Source of the DNA: Trichomonas vaginalis G3
Taxonomy: Eukaryota; Parabasalia; Trichomonadida; Trichomonadidae
NCBI RefSeq assembly: GCF_026262505.1
Contig: NC_067206.1
Coordinates: 2,170,001-2,234,000 of the forward strand
Direction of reading: 5' to 3'
Length of the DNA stretch: 64,000 nt
Shown: positions 20,744 through 31,221 of the stretch, one piece after another
Layout of the letters: every line of letters starts with the position of its first letter
How positions within the stretch are numbered: position 1 is the stretch's first letter
Notes under the pieces: generated by a model
What the model was told of the DNA's origin: nothing
The model's database searches: none
Seen by the model: the letters and a program-made list of their open reading frames with translations, nothing else
Translations under genes and position numbers: made by a program

Positions 20744-22177
20744 ACACTAATATATTTATATAATTTTTATCTAACAAAAGTAACATTATCAATAGTCAAC
20801 GACAAATCAGTAGATTGCACAGTCTTAAGTTTCTATAATTTACTGCTTCAATATAGCTCAGTAATGAGCACTATAGATACAGCTATTAAGCTTTTCATAT
20901 TTTGCAATTGTTAAGGAATAACAAATATTTTTTGATCAATTAGTGAATATAGCATGAATTAAGCTTCGTAAAGATCATATAATATGAATAAAGATATTAG
21001 TATCTATATTACGATGGTTAATGTGAAAGATAACAGTATCATTTTTTAAATTATCTTTGAAAACTACGTTAAACTCTCGCATTATAGTATTTATTGAATG
21101 TAAGAAGTTGATTGTCTAATTGACAATACGATAGTCATAATGATTAGATAAAAATATTGGAAATCTTTTGCAATGAGAATTTTTGAAGTAAAAAATATTG
21201 CTTTGACAAAATAATATTCATGTATTCTTACTTACAAACTCAAAGATAATGATGAATATATAGAAAAATAAAAATTTGTTAATAATCAAACAAAATATTG
21301 ATAGTGGTGCTTCAAAGAAATTCAATGAAATCTAACGTGTCCATATTCAATTATTTCGACTTCTGTTTATGAAATTCGTTCATAACATATTATCAGGATG
21401 CTGAAAAAGTGAGAGTGTCAAATATTTAAGGTTCTTTTTTGAGAACAACCGCTAAATAAAAAATCCAAATAAACGACACATTTGGCATCTATGATATATA
21501 ATAAAACTATTTTCCCATATATTTTGAGCAAAAAACTCAAAATTGAGAGTGGTAGCACTTCTTAAAATTTTTTAGGTTCTGTCTAAAGTAATTCACATCT
21601 AAGCATCCTGTAAAAGAAAATTGAGATTTAGAGTGTTTATTCAGTCTAGTTGCTTGATTTTTCTGAGATTTTTTTTAAAGAATATTTAGCAAGGCCCGGG
21701 CATCATTACAAATTGCTTACATTTCTTAAAATATGATGAATCCAAGGAGAATTTTAAGAATTTATTATCATTTAATAATATCGACGCTAGGATCTTGTAA
21801 TCTAACAACATTTATATTAAAACATGAGTGTATATGACCAAATAAGGTAAAATATTATACTAAATATTGTATAAATTAAGTATTTAGTCTATTTTAAAAA
21901 CAATTTAACTAATATTTTGCTTATAACCAATTGTAATGCAGTAAAATGGGATTAATGAGAAATTTGTTATTGTGGTTTGCCGTCAGAAAGCTTCAGTTTT
22001 ATACTTTTCTGAATATTTATTACATTTTGTTGAACTTTCGTTGATGAATTGTATAGAGAATGCCTATGTATTGTTACTCTTCTTCAATCCGATCATTTCT
22101 TGAAAGATGATAAGGTGAGGATAATTCAATAACAAAATTTCTTACAAGGACTAAAAAAAAATTCCCACTAATTGAAT
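20744..22177. other. Gene-free AT-rich DNA, 1.4 kb
   Basis: No coding frame of credible length on either strand, no RNA gene and no strong inverted repeat seen. A short AAGGCCCGGGCATC patch near 21691 is the only GC-rich spot. Confidence 0.55.
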
Positions 22178-22182
22178 TCATT
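22178..22182 (+). promoter_or_regulatory. Inr-like initiator for gene 22208-23512
   Basis: TCATT with A(+1) at 22180, 28 bases before ATG 22208. Confidence 0.55.
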
Positions 22183-22207
22183 TTTATCGTTATTTTTTTG
22201 TTAAGTC

Positions 22208-23512
22208 ATGGAATATCACATTAATTCACTTCCTGAAGACAAATTTGATCCCAAAGTTGTCAGGTTCTTCATACCAGTTATTCCTACCCCAGAAAACATC
22301 AGTAAATTTAAAGAAATATTTCCGCAATTATTTGTTAAGCTTTCTGATCTTACGCAATTGTATGTAACCACAAGTGTTCATGCGCAGATCATTCCTAAGC
22401 CTATTATCACTAAAAAATCCACAAGATACGACAAACCAATTCAAAATTTTATGATTAAAAAAATCAACAAACTTCAATTACAAATCAATAAGTTTAAATC
22501 AGAGTTTTACGAGCAAAAAGCCCGAATCATCAATGATGTTACTGTTTATATCAATAGTTGCTTTGATTCTGAGTGTTTTATGGAATTTGACATTGAAGGC
22601 TATAAAGCACGAGTAATGAGGGAGTACGACAACCACCCCACTGTCAAGAAAATCATTCATCATTCAAATTCAATTTTAAATTATTTGGCAAGACTTGATC
22701 AGAGCATCGAAGAAAGACTCAACATCAATCTAATGAAGCAGACCCTTGCCGAAGCTACCAAATTCGTTGATACAGACCTTGATTTTTCTCCTTATAACAG
22801 TTTTGACGCAGCTTTTGCTGATTTCACAGAAGCATCGAAGACAATACAGAGGTTCGATATATGCGTTGCCAATGTAATTAAGACATTAACTAAACGCAGA
22901 ATCAATATGAAAGAATTAGACCAAGTAAATAAATCGTTTAACTTACTTTTCGAGCCGAAGAATGCAAATGAGAGGCTTGTTATGCATTCTGCTATAGTTC
23001 GAGTCATGTTTGACGAAATTAGCTTGGTCAAGAATTTCTTTTTGTTTTCAGAGGAGGGATCAGAGATGTTTGTAGAAAAATGTGCTGTGATAAGGCGACA
23101 GACACCAAAAGAGCTACAAATCGTTGAAAATATCATGCTACCAGTTTATATGAATCAACCGTTTGAAGAAATAGTTTCTATATCACCAGATCTCATCGAT
23201 GCAACAAGAATACTCAATAGCTTGCATTTCTTGACTAATCCTTATGATATTGTCTACCAAACATTTAAAGCTGTCAGATCTATCGACCAATTTGTGAAGA
23301 ATAACTTGGGAGGGAAGGGAAATACTAATATGTCCTTCGATGACGTGTTCTCTCTGTTCTGTCCAGTTATGGCAATGGATCCTCCAAAGAATGCAGTTGC
23401 TCTATCTAGATTCCTGCTTTCAGTTGATGGATTGAAGTTCTCGCAACCACTGGACTTCTCAAAACTCATGTTGTCTTCATCTATTGATTATATTTCAAAC
23501 AAAACAATTTGA
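22208..23512 (+). CDS. VPS9-domain-like protein (candidate Rab GEF)
   Basis: 434 aa. Residues 1-~200 are helical with charged runs. The C-terminal ~110 residues (328-434) have the pattern of a VPS9 domain: a helical TNPYDIVYQTFKAVRSIDQF segment followed by SFDDVFSLFCPVMAMDPPKN and a closing helix ALSRFLLSVDGL. This parallels the aspartate-bearing core helix of Rabex-5/Vps9, which loads GTP onto Rab5-type GTPases on early endosomes. The match is by pattern only, and the conserved Asp/Tyr residues are not all certain. Soluble, no signal peptide. It could instead be a helical scaffold. Confidence 0.55.
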   Translation: MEYHINSLPEDKFDPKVVRFFIPVIPTPENISKFKEIFPQLFVKLSDLTQLYVTTSVHAQIIPKPIITKKSTRYDKPIQNFMIKKINKLQLQINKFKSEFYEQKARIINDVTVYINSCFDSECFMEFDIEGYKARVMREYDNHPTVKKIIHHSNSILNYLARLDQSIEERLNINLMKQTLAEATKFVDTDLDFSPYNSFDAAFADFTEASKTIQRFDICVANVIKTLTKRRINMKELDQVNKSFNLLFEPKNANERLVMHSAIVRVMFDEISLVKNFFLFSEEGSEMFVEKCAVIRRQTPKELQIVENIMLPVYMNQPFEEIVSISPDLIDATRILNSLHFLTNPYDIVYQTFKAVRSIDQFVKNNLGGKGNTNMSFDDVFSLFCPVMAMDPPKNAVALSRFLLSVDGLKFSQPLDFSKLMLSSSIDYISNKTI

Positions 23513-23795
23513 ATTGAGGAAATTATGGTTTTGATCGTAATTGGACCTTTTGTATTTGATTGTTTGTAGTGATATTTTTAATTTATTTGTTTTTTTTTAA
23601 ATTCTCAATGTTTATTAACTAATATTAGTAAAAATTTGCAATAATAAATGTCAGTATTCAAGTTATACCAGTTTTTATATAGGTATTTTACTGTTGATGA
23701 TAAAGAAATAGAAATGTCAAACAAGAAAAACAAAAATCCATGGAATGTTGGCCCTAAATACAAACTTTATTGGATAAATTCAAAAATCAAATAAA

Positions 23796-24590
23796 TCAGA
23801 AAATTTGCTTCACTAATCTTTTCATTGCCTTCTTAATATGTTCTACAAACATGCGAACCAATTGTTCAATCTCTTCTGGTGTAAGTTTTCTGTATTCATC
23901 TACTGTTCCGTCTTTCTTTGTTGCATCGGTTTGGACTGTGAAAATAACTTCATATTTATGGAGCACAGCCAATTGTCCTTCTTCGGTAATTTCCGTATCG
24001 TTGTACACTGATTGAGTGCGGAATTCATGGGTATTAGTATCAATTCTATATAGTCCATAACTTGATAATAGCGCAAGGTTATCTCCCTCAATTATGGCTT
24101 GTCCTTGGTGAACACAAGGACTTTGTTCATCACCTTTTGCTTTAGTATTCACTGTGTCGCCAAAATCATAAGAAGCTGCGTCTTTTGCTTCATTCATATA
24201 TTTTTCTGTTTCGGATTGACCGACATATCCAAATACCATAGCCGGATTTGCATATTGAGACTCAGTTGAATGTCGAAGAACAAAGCATATTTGTTCAGCC
24301 CAAGATTCTACTTGATGCCCTACCTTTCTCCATACTCTCTTCGTTTCTGCTTTTCCTTTATCTACAAGTGCTTCATATCCCTTTACAACAACATCAGCCA
24401 ATTGATTTCCAGCCTTATGCCCAGCATCTTCTAACTTATGCCCAGCATCTTCTAACTTACTCTCAGCTTCATCTTTTATCTGATGCCCAACATCTTCAGC
24501 CTTATGCACAACTTCATCTTTTAACTTGTGTCCAACATCTTTTAACCTTTCTCGCAGTTTGGAGCAAATTAGGAAAAGAAATAGCATCAT
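23796..24590 (-). CDS. Secreted LEA-like amphipathic-repeat protein, 264 aa
   Basis: The start is one of two tandem ATGs (24590/24587). MMLFLFLICSK is a short signal peptide-like segment. Residues ~12-68 are tandem 7- to 11-residue units of the KLEDAGHKLEDAGHKAGNQ type with strict charge periodicity. This is the pattern of group-3 LEA and apolipoprotein-like amphipathic helices that coat membranes or protect proteins. The remaining ~180 residues form a mixed domain with ENDNLALL-like strands and an acidic-then-basic C-terminal helix (IEQLVRMFVEHIKKAMKRLV). At DNA level the repeats are near-identical TTATGCCCAGCATCTTCTAA words, so recent expansion is likely. Function unknown. Confidence 0.65.
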   Translation of the reverse strand: MMLFLFLICSKLRERLKDVGHKLKDEVVHKAEDVGHQIKDEAESKLEDAGHKLEDAGHKAGNQLADVVVKGYEALVDKGKAETKRVWRKVGHQVESWAEQICFVLRHSTESQYANPAMVFGYVGQSETEKYMNEAKDAASYDFGDTVNTKAKGDEQSPCVHQGQAIIEGDNLALLSSYGLYRIDTNTHEFRTQSVYNDTEITEEGQLAVLHKYEVIFTVQTDATKKDGTVDEYRKLTPEEIEQLVRMFVEHIKKAMKRLVKQIF

Positions 24591-25076
24591 TTTTTTTTGA
24601 ACGATGTTTTTATGGTTACGGTTATTAAATCTTATTATTTAATCATTAGCACAATTTAAGGGTAATTTCAGTGAAATATTAAGTCTGTCAAAATATCAAT
24701 TTTTATGTCAATTTTCAATCAAAATAAGAAAAGTTTTTCTATTTTTATTGCTTCCTTCATAAATGCCTTAGTTATTCAATTGTTTATTTTGTTAATAAAG
24801 AGATAGAAATCAGATTCGATTTAATACCAAAGGTTTAATCAGAAAAAATTAAATTATAGTATTTGTTTAGTTTGGAACATGTTTTGATATGAAAAATTAA
24901 TTTCATTGAAAAATTATTCTATAATAGAGTATTTTGAAGTACTAGCAATAGCTATGGCGCCAACATATCAAAAAACAAAAAAATATTAAACAAAAATAAT
25001 AAAAATTAAATTTCGCACAAATTACGATAGAAATATTAAATTTTCCTATGGCAAAAATGTTCTGACAGTTAACAAA
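24591..25076. other. Intergenic, nothing recognised
   Basis: 486 AT-rich bases lying upstream of one minus-strand gene and downstream of another. No coding frame and no clear Inr next to the 24590 start. Confidence 0.5.
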
Positions 25077-26319
25077 TCATTTCTTAAAAGCAGTTAACTC
25101 ATCATGCAACAATTTCACGTTGTGATTATAATATTGAAGTCTATTCAAGATATAGTTGATTCCTATACCAAGGTTATTCAAATACTTGACCTCAGCAAGT
25201 TCTTCTTGTGTCAAATTTTTTGAGATCTCCTGCAAAGTTGGTTGTGTCCCAATTCTTATGCTGTCGCAATCATATTCGCTCGGATCCAATCCTAGAGCGA
25301 TTATAAAACCCTCTGGGTTTGTTCTGACAGGATTCTCAAATTCGGCTGGATTTGTTTCCGCGAGCATCTCCACGATGTTAAACAGGCCTTGCTTGTTCAT
25401 CATGAGGATGTTTCTCATGCTACGGCGAATTCCTGAGGGCAAAAACCTAAATTCGGGTGAAATAAATCTGATTTCTTCGCATTGGTACCTTCTTGGATCA
25501 GCACCGATCTTTGTGAGGAAGGCTTCTGGATTTGAACGTATCGTGGTTGCAAAATCATGATCCATTGAGTCAACAGTTTGAATTATGGTTACAAGCTTTT
25601 CTGGATGCTTCTTTATTTCTTCTACAATAGGAATATTCTTCCCTGATCCAAGGAAATTGGGTTCGTCATCTTCGTAATCAGAATAATAGTAGTCACTATC
25701 ACTATTGATTTCGATGCTGTCAACATCGTCTCTGTTGTTTTGACTTGTGGCTTGTTCGACATTTACTATGTTTCTAAGAGGATTTTGCTGCTGTGGAAGC
25801 TGAAAAACTGTTTGAGGAATATCTGGAGGAGGAATGTTGTTTGAATTGCCATTTCTTTGATTTCTGTGATAGACAAGAAGTTCTGCAGCTCTTTGCACAT
25901 CTCCTTGAGATAGTCGTAATGCAATATAAGCTTCTTCGCGCGTAAAACCTAAATCGGCCAAAGTTCTTCGAGATTCTTCGCTCTCAGAATCGTTTTGATT
26001 TTGATTCTGTTGTTGATCTTGTCCTTCTTGCTGGTTTTCGGTTGCATTCTGTTGATTAGCTTCTTGATTTTCTTGAGAATTTGATGGAACATCTTTAACA
26101 GGACGGCTAAGACATAATAAAAAATCTGATGGTTTCATGTTTAATGAAGATATAGTAACTAAATCGTGTAAATAATGTGCACGAAAAATTATTTTGATAA
26201 CTCCTGGTTGTAAATAGTTTTTGTTGACAAGAAATTGCTTGATCTGCTTGATTGAAGCATTTGCCAGGAGGTTCAAACGAAAGCGTTCTCCTGTTAAAAC
26301 CCTAAATTCAACAAGCATT
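25077..26319 (-). CDS. UBL-UBA proteasome shuttle-like protein
   Basis: The start is at the ATG at 26319, 22 bases behind an Inr, giving 413 aa. Residues 1-~75 are ubiquitin-like (MLVEFRVLTGERFRLNLLAN, SIKQIKQFL, IKIIFRAHYL). A Q/N-rich linker follows. A UBA domain lies at ~115-152 (LGFTREEAYIALRLSQGD, AAELLVYHR). Two similar ~40-residue STI1/XPC-binding-like repeats lie at ~230-290 and ~310-350, each with a NPE-[AG]-F-[IL] motif. A C-terminal UBA-like helix bundle ends the protein. This is the Rad23/Dsk2-type architecture, delivering ubiquitinated proteins to the proteasome. Internal repeats fit Rad23/DDI-like better than a ligase. Confidence 0.8.
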
Positions 26320-26338
26320 GTCACTTTTTTAATCAAAA

Positions 26339-26343
26339 AATGA
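26339..26343 (-). promoter_or_regulatory. Inr-like initiator for the UBL-UBA gene
   Basis: On the minus strand TCATT, 22 bases before the ATG at 26319. It supports the ATG at 26319 over any longer reading. Confidence 0.55.
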
Positions 26344-26506
26344 AATAGCCAATCTCTTGCATGACCATATTACCATACACATACGTATATTAATTTTATC
26401 TTTTTTTGAGAAATGGAGCATGTTGATTTTTTATTCAACATTTGAGTCCATTCGAAATTTTTTCCCAGTCTACGTGCATGTGTATTATTGCACATTGCCG
26501 ATCAAA

Positions 26507-26535
26507 GTTCAGCATTCAAGTTATCAATGCTGAAC
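26507..26535. repeat. Small hairpin between divergent genes
   Basis: GTTCAGCATT (26507-26516) pairs with AATGCTGAAC (26526-26535), a 10-bp perfect stem. It lies in the ~475-bp shared upstream region of the UBL-UBA and dynein LIC genes, which otherwise shows no gene. Confidence 0.6.
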
Positions 26536-26798
26536 AGCGTGTCACTCCGGGAGACTTGGAAGATACAATCTATGAATATCATAGTAATGTCAATTCTGTA
26601 TAGCAGTAATATACAATTTGGTTTAAACAGAGTCACAGTATATGTGAGTATTCTTTAAAGAACGATTGCTTCATGATAGATAATCCAATTTGCAATAATT
26701 ACATATGAAATATTGATTTTTAATAAAATTTCCTCTTACATAGATGATCTAGAAGCACTGAGACTTGGTTCCTAAAAATTATTAATATTTTTTATTTG

Positions 26799-26803
26799 TC
26801 ACT
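26799..26803 (+). promoter_or_regulatory. Inr-like initiator for gene 26818-27762
   Basis: TCACT with A(+1) at 26801, 17 bases before ATG 26818. Confidence 0.6.
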
Positions 26804-26817
26804 TTTATTCCAATAAA

Positions 26818-27762
26818 ATGAATGATTCGCTTACAAAACTTTTAGATCTTGCCCGCGGAGCGCTACCAGAACTGACAGACTGTTACTTTTTCCTAATTGG
26901 ACGTCATGGTAGTGGAAAATCTTCATTAATAGCAAATTTTTCACCAGAAGTTAAAGAATTACAATCTCGATCGACATTTGGCTATGAATACACCGACTTT
27001 GTTCATGATAACAAATATCTAATACACATATACGAATTTAATGATACAGCCTATAATAATTTATTATTTGATTTAATTAAAGAGAATATCGACAAATCAT
27101 GCATTATTTTTACATTCGATATCAATCATCCGACTACTATTTCAACAGATGTTACTAATATAATTGCTCCACTTTATACTTCACTGAATCAATTTTTCGA
27201 AAATACGACAAGACAAAAAGATCTTGAAAAATACTATTCTACAATATGTTCGAAAGATCCTATTAACCATTCCCAAAGCACTATGAAGATAAATACATAT
27301 GTTCCTACTGTTTTTGTTGGGACATTCGACGAATCTCTTGAAGATTTATCAGATCCGAAGTTCGATGGCTACATGAACTATCTCAGAGAAGCAGCCATTC
27401 CTTATGGTGCATCAATTACACTATCAAAATCTAAGATTGCGCTTGAGTTGTTCATTTATTTGTCTTTGAGAGAACAAATTTCAGAATTTTATTGGGACAA
27501 AGTATGCGAAAGAACTAATTATTTCATCCCCCCTGCATGGGATAGCATAGAGAAAGTGGAAGCTGTAGAAAAGGAAGTAATTGAAGAAGCAGAAAAAGAA
27601 ATTCATGAATCAGATGAAATTAAAGTGCAAGATTATAATAGTTTCTTATCTGAATTGGCAAAGAATGGACATATCTTCTCAACAACGTCGAGAAAGAAGT
27701 TTATGTCCCCTGAAAAACTTTCTTCTGCTGGTCAAGATGACTATTTAAAGCAATTTATGTGA
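26818..27762 (+). CDS. Dynein light intermediate chain-like P-loop protein
   Basis: 314 aa. The P-loop GRHGSGKSSLI is at residues 28-38, followed by GYEYTDF, matching the GLEY-type segment of dynein light intermediate chains after Walker A. Near 195-210, PYGASITLSKSK corresponds to the YGA-[SA]-[LI] switch-like strand of the family, then a helical tail with an E/K-rich coil (~245-270). LICs fold like Ras GTPases, attach to the dynein heavy-chain tail and link cargo adaptors. At 314 aa it resembles the shorter ciliary D2LIC type (about 350 aa) more than cytoplasmic DYNC1LI (about 500). A divergent small GTPase is the alternative. Confidence 0.7.
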   Translation: MNDSLTKLLDLARGALPELTDCYFFLIGRHGSGKSSLIANFSPEVKELQSRSTFGYEYTDFVHDNKYLIHIYEFNDTAYNNLLFDLIKENIDKSCIIFTFDINHPTTISTDVTNIIAPLYTSLNQFFENTTRQKDLEKYYSTICSKDPINHSQSTMKINTYVPTVFVGTFDESLEDLSDPKFDGYMNYLREAAIPYGASITLSKSKIALELFIYLSLREQISEFYWDKVCERTNYFIPPAWDSIEKVEAVEKEVIEEAEKEIHESDEIKVQDYNSFLSELAKNGHIFSTTSRKKFMSPEKLSSAGQDDYLKQFM

Positions 27763-28000
27763 TTTGTTTTGTAATATTAATATGTTTCTTTTCTTGTTTA
27801 GATTAAAATATATAAACAAAAATCTATCATAAACTTAAAATATAATATGTTTGAATAATCTTTGTATCACTCTTGGAGACATGAGTTGCCCAAGTCTCTC
27901 CGAATGACAAAATATTCAACTCCAAAATTTCATAACATCTCATTTTTTATTAATAAACATTTAGATAAATATTCCATAACATAATTTTTTTATGATAACA

Positions 28001-29584
28001 CTATGAGAAATCAATTAATGGCACGAAAAGAACGTACCATTCCAGTTCTTGTGAATTCACACATGAATGCATTCTTTGAAGAATTGGTTGAGAAATAATT
28101 CCAAATTCATGAAAGGTAACATTTGATTTCGTTTGATCTGAGTTAAGGCAATAAATGGTAAGATTGTTAATACTATCAATGGAGGATGTGATTTTGTAGT
28201 AGAATCGGAAATCGTGAAACTGATTGTCTGAAACACTTTCACACTTTTGATTTGAAGGAGAACTTCCATTGATAGAAGTAAACAAACAAAGTTCTGTCGG
28301 ACCAAGGAAATTCCTGAATCTTCCTGATACTTCAATAGAAGACAAAACATTATAATAAAGTCTCAGAGCTCTGGATAAGACAATGTCAGGACGAACCTCA
28401 ACAACTTTGTACGTGAAACTGAATTCATCAGACTCGATATTGAACTCATCCCTCAGTCTAATCCTAAACACATGGACAGTGTCAACTCGGTCATTGGGAA
28501 TTGTTATGTTTATAGTTTTGGTAATAGATTCACCGTTACAAATGACTTTTTCGTTCTCTAAAACCGTGTCATCTTCTCTTGTTATCAGAAAAACAGTCGA
28601 ATCGTCATAAATTGTTACCTTCAAAGGGAAAACTTCGTTTGCAAAGTACTCAGTTTTGACATCTCCTTCAACTTCTAGTTCTGGTTTATCAGTCGACAAA
28701 ACTCTGAACGAATAGTAGACAGGGGGGAACTTGTCTGAAGTCAGATGGTATTTGATTGTGTGCCAGCCACTAGATGGGATGTTTGGAGCAGAGTCGATGA
28801 TCTCGCGTGAAGAGCCGTTGTCAGTGAATGAGTCAATCTTTTCTTCGTTGACACCGTCTGTACTTCGGAACAATTCAACTTTGACGCCTTCTTTCACTGA
28901 ACTGACACTGACTTCGTTTCGAATTGCTGATATAAGAGGATAGAAATCTTTGACTGGTGTTTTCAGTGTTATTTTGTAGTTGTCGATGTATTCTCCTCTT
29001 CCAATTAAAAATGAAAACTTTTTCTCTTCTTCTGGTTCAAAATTTCTGTTTTGCCAACTAAATGCAAACCATGAATCAATTCCAACTGGTTTAGTATCAT
29101 AACTACTTCGATTTTTCCATAAATTACCAAGAGTATAATCACTGTTAGTTCTATAATAAAAAATTGTATCAACATCAGTGACTCTTTCTGTTCCTCGAAG
29201 GATGAATTTCGCTGAATGATCATTGTAGATTCCTTCAAATCCGAGATTTCCTTCAAGTGGATTAATGACAGTGCTAGTTCCTTGGTTATCAATATAAAGT
29301 CCTGCATAAGATGAAATACCAAGTGAGTGAGATCTAGTTCCTTTGTTTGTGACATCATATATGATGTTGATGTAGTCACTGCTTTCAACGTTTTCGTAAA
29401 GTAACTTAAACTCAAACTCACCAATGGTCCAAACACCATTTGATCTTGAAAAAAGATAACTTTGACCACCTCCATCAATTTTATAATATATTTCAATTCC
29501 ATATGAATGTAAAATTTGGTAATCTTTGTGTCTGACGTCGTAAGTGAAAGTTGCTGAATAAGAAAAAGTCCAATTACTGGTCAT
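28001..29584 (-). CDS. Beta-rich surface-type protein, copy B, 527 aa
   Basis: Inverted copy of 17718-19307. The two proteins differ at only a handful of positions over ~495 residues (for example NHG/NQG, GNFG/GNLG, FEPQ/FEPE). The upstream in-frame ATG followed by TGA TAA is conserved. The last ~32 residues differ from copy A and end in a hydrophobic stretch (LEWYVLFVPLIDF), outside the duplicated block. Beta-strand-rich with sequons; no signal peptide or known domain. Confidence 0.65.
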   Translation of the reverse strand: MTSNWTFSYSATFTYDVRHKDYQILHSYGIEIYYKIDGGGQSYLFSRSNGVWTIGEFEFKLLYENVESSDYINIIYDVTNKGTRSHSLGISSYAGLYIDNQGTSTVINPLEGNLGFEGIYNDHSAKFILRGTERVTDVDTIFYYRTNSDYTLGNLWKNRSSYDTKPVGIDSWFAFSWQNRNFEPEEEKKFSFLIGRGEYIDNYKITLKTPVKDFYPLISAIRNEVSVSSVKEGVKVELFRSTDGVNEEKIDSFTDNGSSREIIDSAPNIPSSGWHTIKYHLTSDKFPPVYYSFRVLSTDKPELEVEGDVKTEYFANEVFPLKVTIYDDSTVFLITREDDTVLENEKVICNGESITKTINITIPNDRVDTVHVFRIRLRDEFNIESDEFSFTYKVVEVRPDIVLSRALRLYYNVLSSIEVSGRFRNFLGPTELCLFTSINGSSPSNQKCESVSDNQFHDFRFYYKITSSIDSINNLTIYCLNSDQTKSNVTFHEFGIISQPILQRMHSCVNSQELEWYVLFVPLIDFS

Positions 29585-29694
29585 TTATCAGCAATATTGC
29601 TTTTCCCGATGTTTATGAAAGAGCTGATGTGTATTTAGAACCGAAATCGAAACAAAATTTTCCATTAAAAAAATGATCGTGAAAAGTGACAAAA
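28101..29694. repeat. Inverted duplication, copy B (1.59 kb)
   Basis: Reverse complement of 17607-19201; the spacer between copies is 8.9 kb and holds five host genes. An inverted pair of this length and identity can flip the intervening segment by recombination. Confidence 0.93.
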
Positions 29695-30101
29695 CAACTT
29701 TCTCTTTCATATTAAGGGTATAGTAAACTCAAAATTCTAGAGTTTTGAGAGTGCCAATAAACTCTATAGGCCTATATATATCTATATTTTAAAGGAGAGG
29801 TTACGCCATAATATTTGATATTATAAATTATTAATTCAAAATAAAAGTAGAAAATGAAACTAATTTTATTCTAACCTATATAAATATATCAATAATCTAA
29901 AATGATTATAGTCTGAACTATATTTTACCAGATTATCAAATATAAGAGAAATGAAATAAGGCATAAAAATATCATAGCATAATTATTGGATAAATGCATT
30001 AATAAATTATTTATATCATAATGAGAAAAAATCAAAATAAGAAAATGAGCATAATAATAATTTAATTAAAAACAAAAACAATAAATAAAATGTAATTTTC
30101 G

Positions 30102-30964
30102 TTAATCAAAGTCATCAATGTCTTCGTCTTCTGATTCCCATTCGGACTTGAAAACTTGATAATCTCCTCCTGGTACACTCTGAATGGATTTTTTGTATTT
30201 GTTCTGTTTTTTAGAACCTTTTGTAACAGTTTTTTGTTTCAATATCATTTTGGAGTAACAATTCTCTTCAAATGATTTGACATAATCTTCTGGAAGTGGG
30301 GAAAGATGTAATGCTTTTTGTATATCTCCGAGAAAATGCTCTGGATCATTCCATTCTAAGATTGCAACGTTAACTCTAATGTTAATGTTCTTCCAGGCTC
30401 TTGATTTGTCCAAATAGCATGCAATTTTGGAGTTAAACGCTTCATTCATGCAGGTAGATCCAATGGAAGAAACTTTGGAAACTATGGGTGTCCATTTGTG
30501 AACCCAGTCATAGAGCATGAATTGAAGTTGGATCGAATTGACACCTTTTTGCCATTCAAAGCATTTGTAATTGAGCGGTTCGCAAAAAGAATGATTGCCT
30601 ATGTAATGGTAGACACAATTCTCCCACATTTTCGTACGTTTGTCAATATTTTCTTCGGCAAAACATGACCAAAGCCACATACTTAGGCTTGCATTCAGAC
30701 CCCAGAAAGGTCTCTCTATTTTTTCAATCTTCTGAGTCTTGTCGTTGAAAACTTCAACTGTCTTATGAGAAGCTGAGAACTTTGTAAAATCTTTTGAGAT
30801 ATTTTTGATACATGACCTGGATCGAATCTTTCAAGATGAGAGACGCCAAATTCTTTAAAGACAGAGACACTTTTGTTATCTCGGTCTTTAATAATCTCTT
30901 TAACATCTTTCAAGATATTGTATTTCTTTAATTGCTTCAAGATGATTCGAGTTCCAGCACTTTC
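30102..30964 (-). pseudogene. Kolobok-like transposase, C-terminal part (interrupted)
   Basis: Downstream half of the gene that starts at 55599. It continues the reading directly after the target duplication. Features: a second-Asp region (KDVKEIIKDRDNKSVSVFKE), HLERFDPGHVSKISQKI resembling the Kolobok 'FDxxHVxK' segment, then STCMNEAFNSKIACYLDKSR with a candidate catalytic Glu. It ends in a lysine-rich then acidic tail (ESEDEDIDDFD). One frameshift near 30810 separates the two readable pieces (30716-30940 and 30102-30680). With the Maverick inserted, no complete transposase can be made from this locus. Confidence 0.65.
30960..30964. repeat. Left 5-bp target duplication of the Maverick
   Basis: CTTTC immediately before the terminal repeat; the same word at 55166-55170 follows the other end. 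5-6 bp duplications are normal for Mavericks. Confidence 0.85.
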
Positions 30965-31208
30965 AGTTAGTATCCCTAAGTCGTGTACAGCGGCACTGCG
31001 CGCCTCCGTACACCACTTAGCGGTTTTGACACTTTACGAAACCAGTAACGTATATTTTACAACACAAACACAAACACCAACTTAACCTTAAATATTTACA
31101 AAACTATCTGACACATAAACGACTTCACTAACGAACTCACTAACGAATTCACTACCGTCCTCACTAAATAAAAAATAACCTTATTTTTATTTTTTTTAAA
31201 TTTTTATT

Positions 31209-31213
31209 TCATT
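31209..31213 (+). promoter_or_regulatory. Inr-like initiator in the Maverick terminal repeat
   Basis: TCATT with A(+1) at 31211, 11 bases before the ATG at 31222. The mirror copy precedes the gene at 54908. It suggests these TIR genes use the host promoter signal. Confidence 0.55.
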
Positions 31214-31221
31214 ACAAAGAC

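Noticed and set aside
26541-27905. Inverted GTCA-x-TC...GAGACTTGG words flanking the dynein LIC gene
   Set aside because: Only ~16 of 19 positions match and there are no target duplications; chance or a worn repeat.
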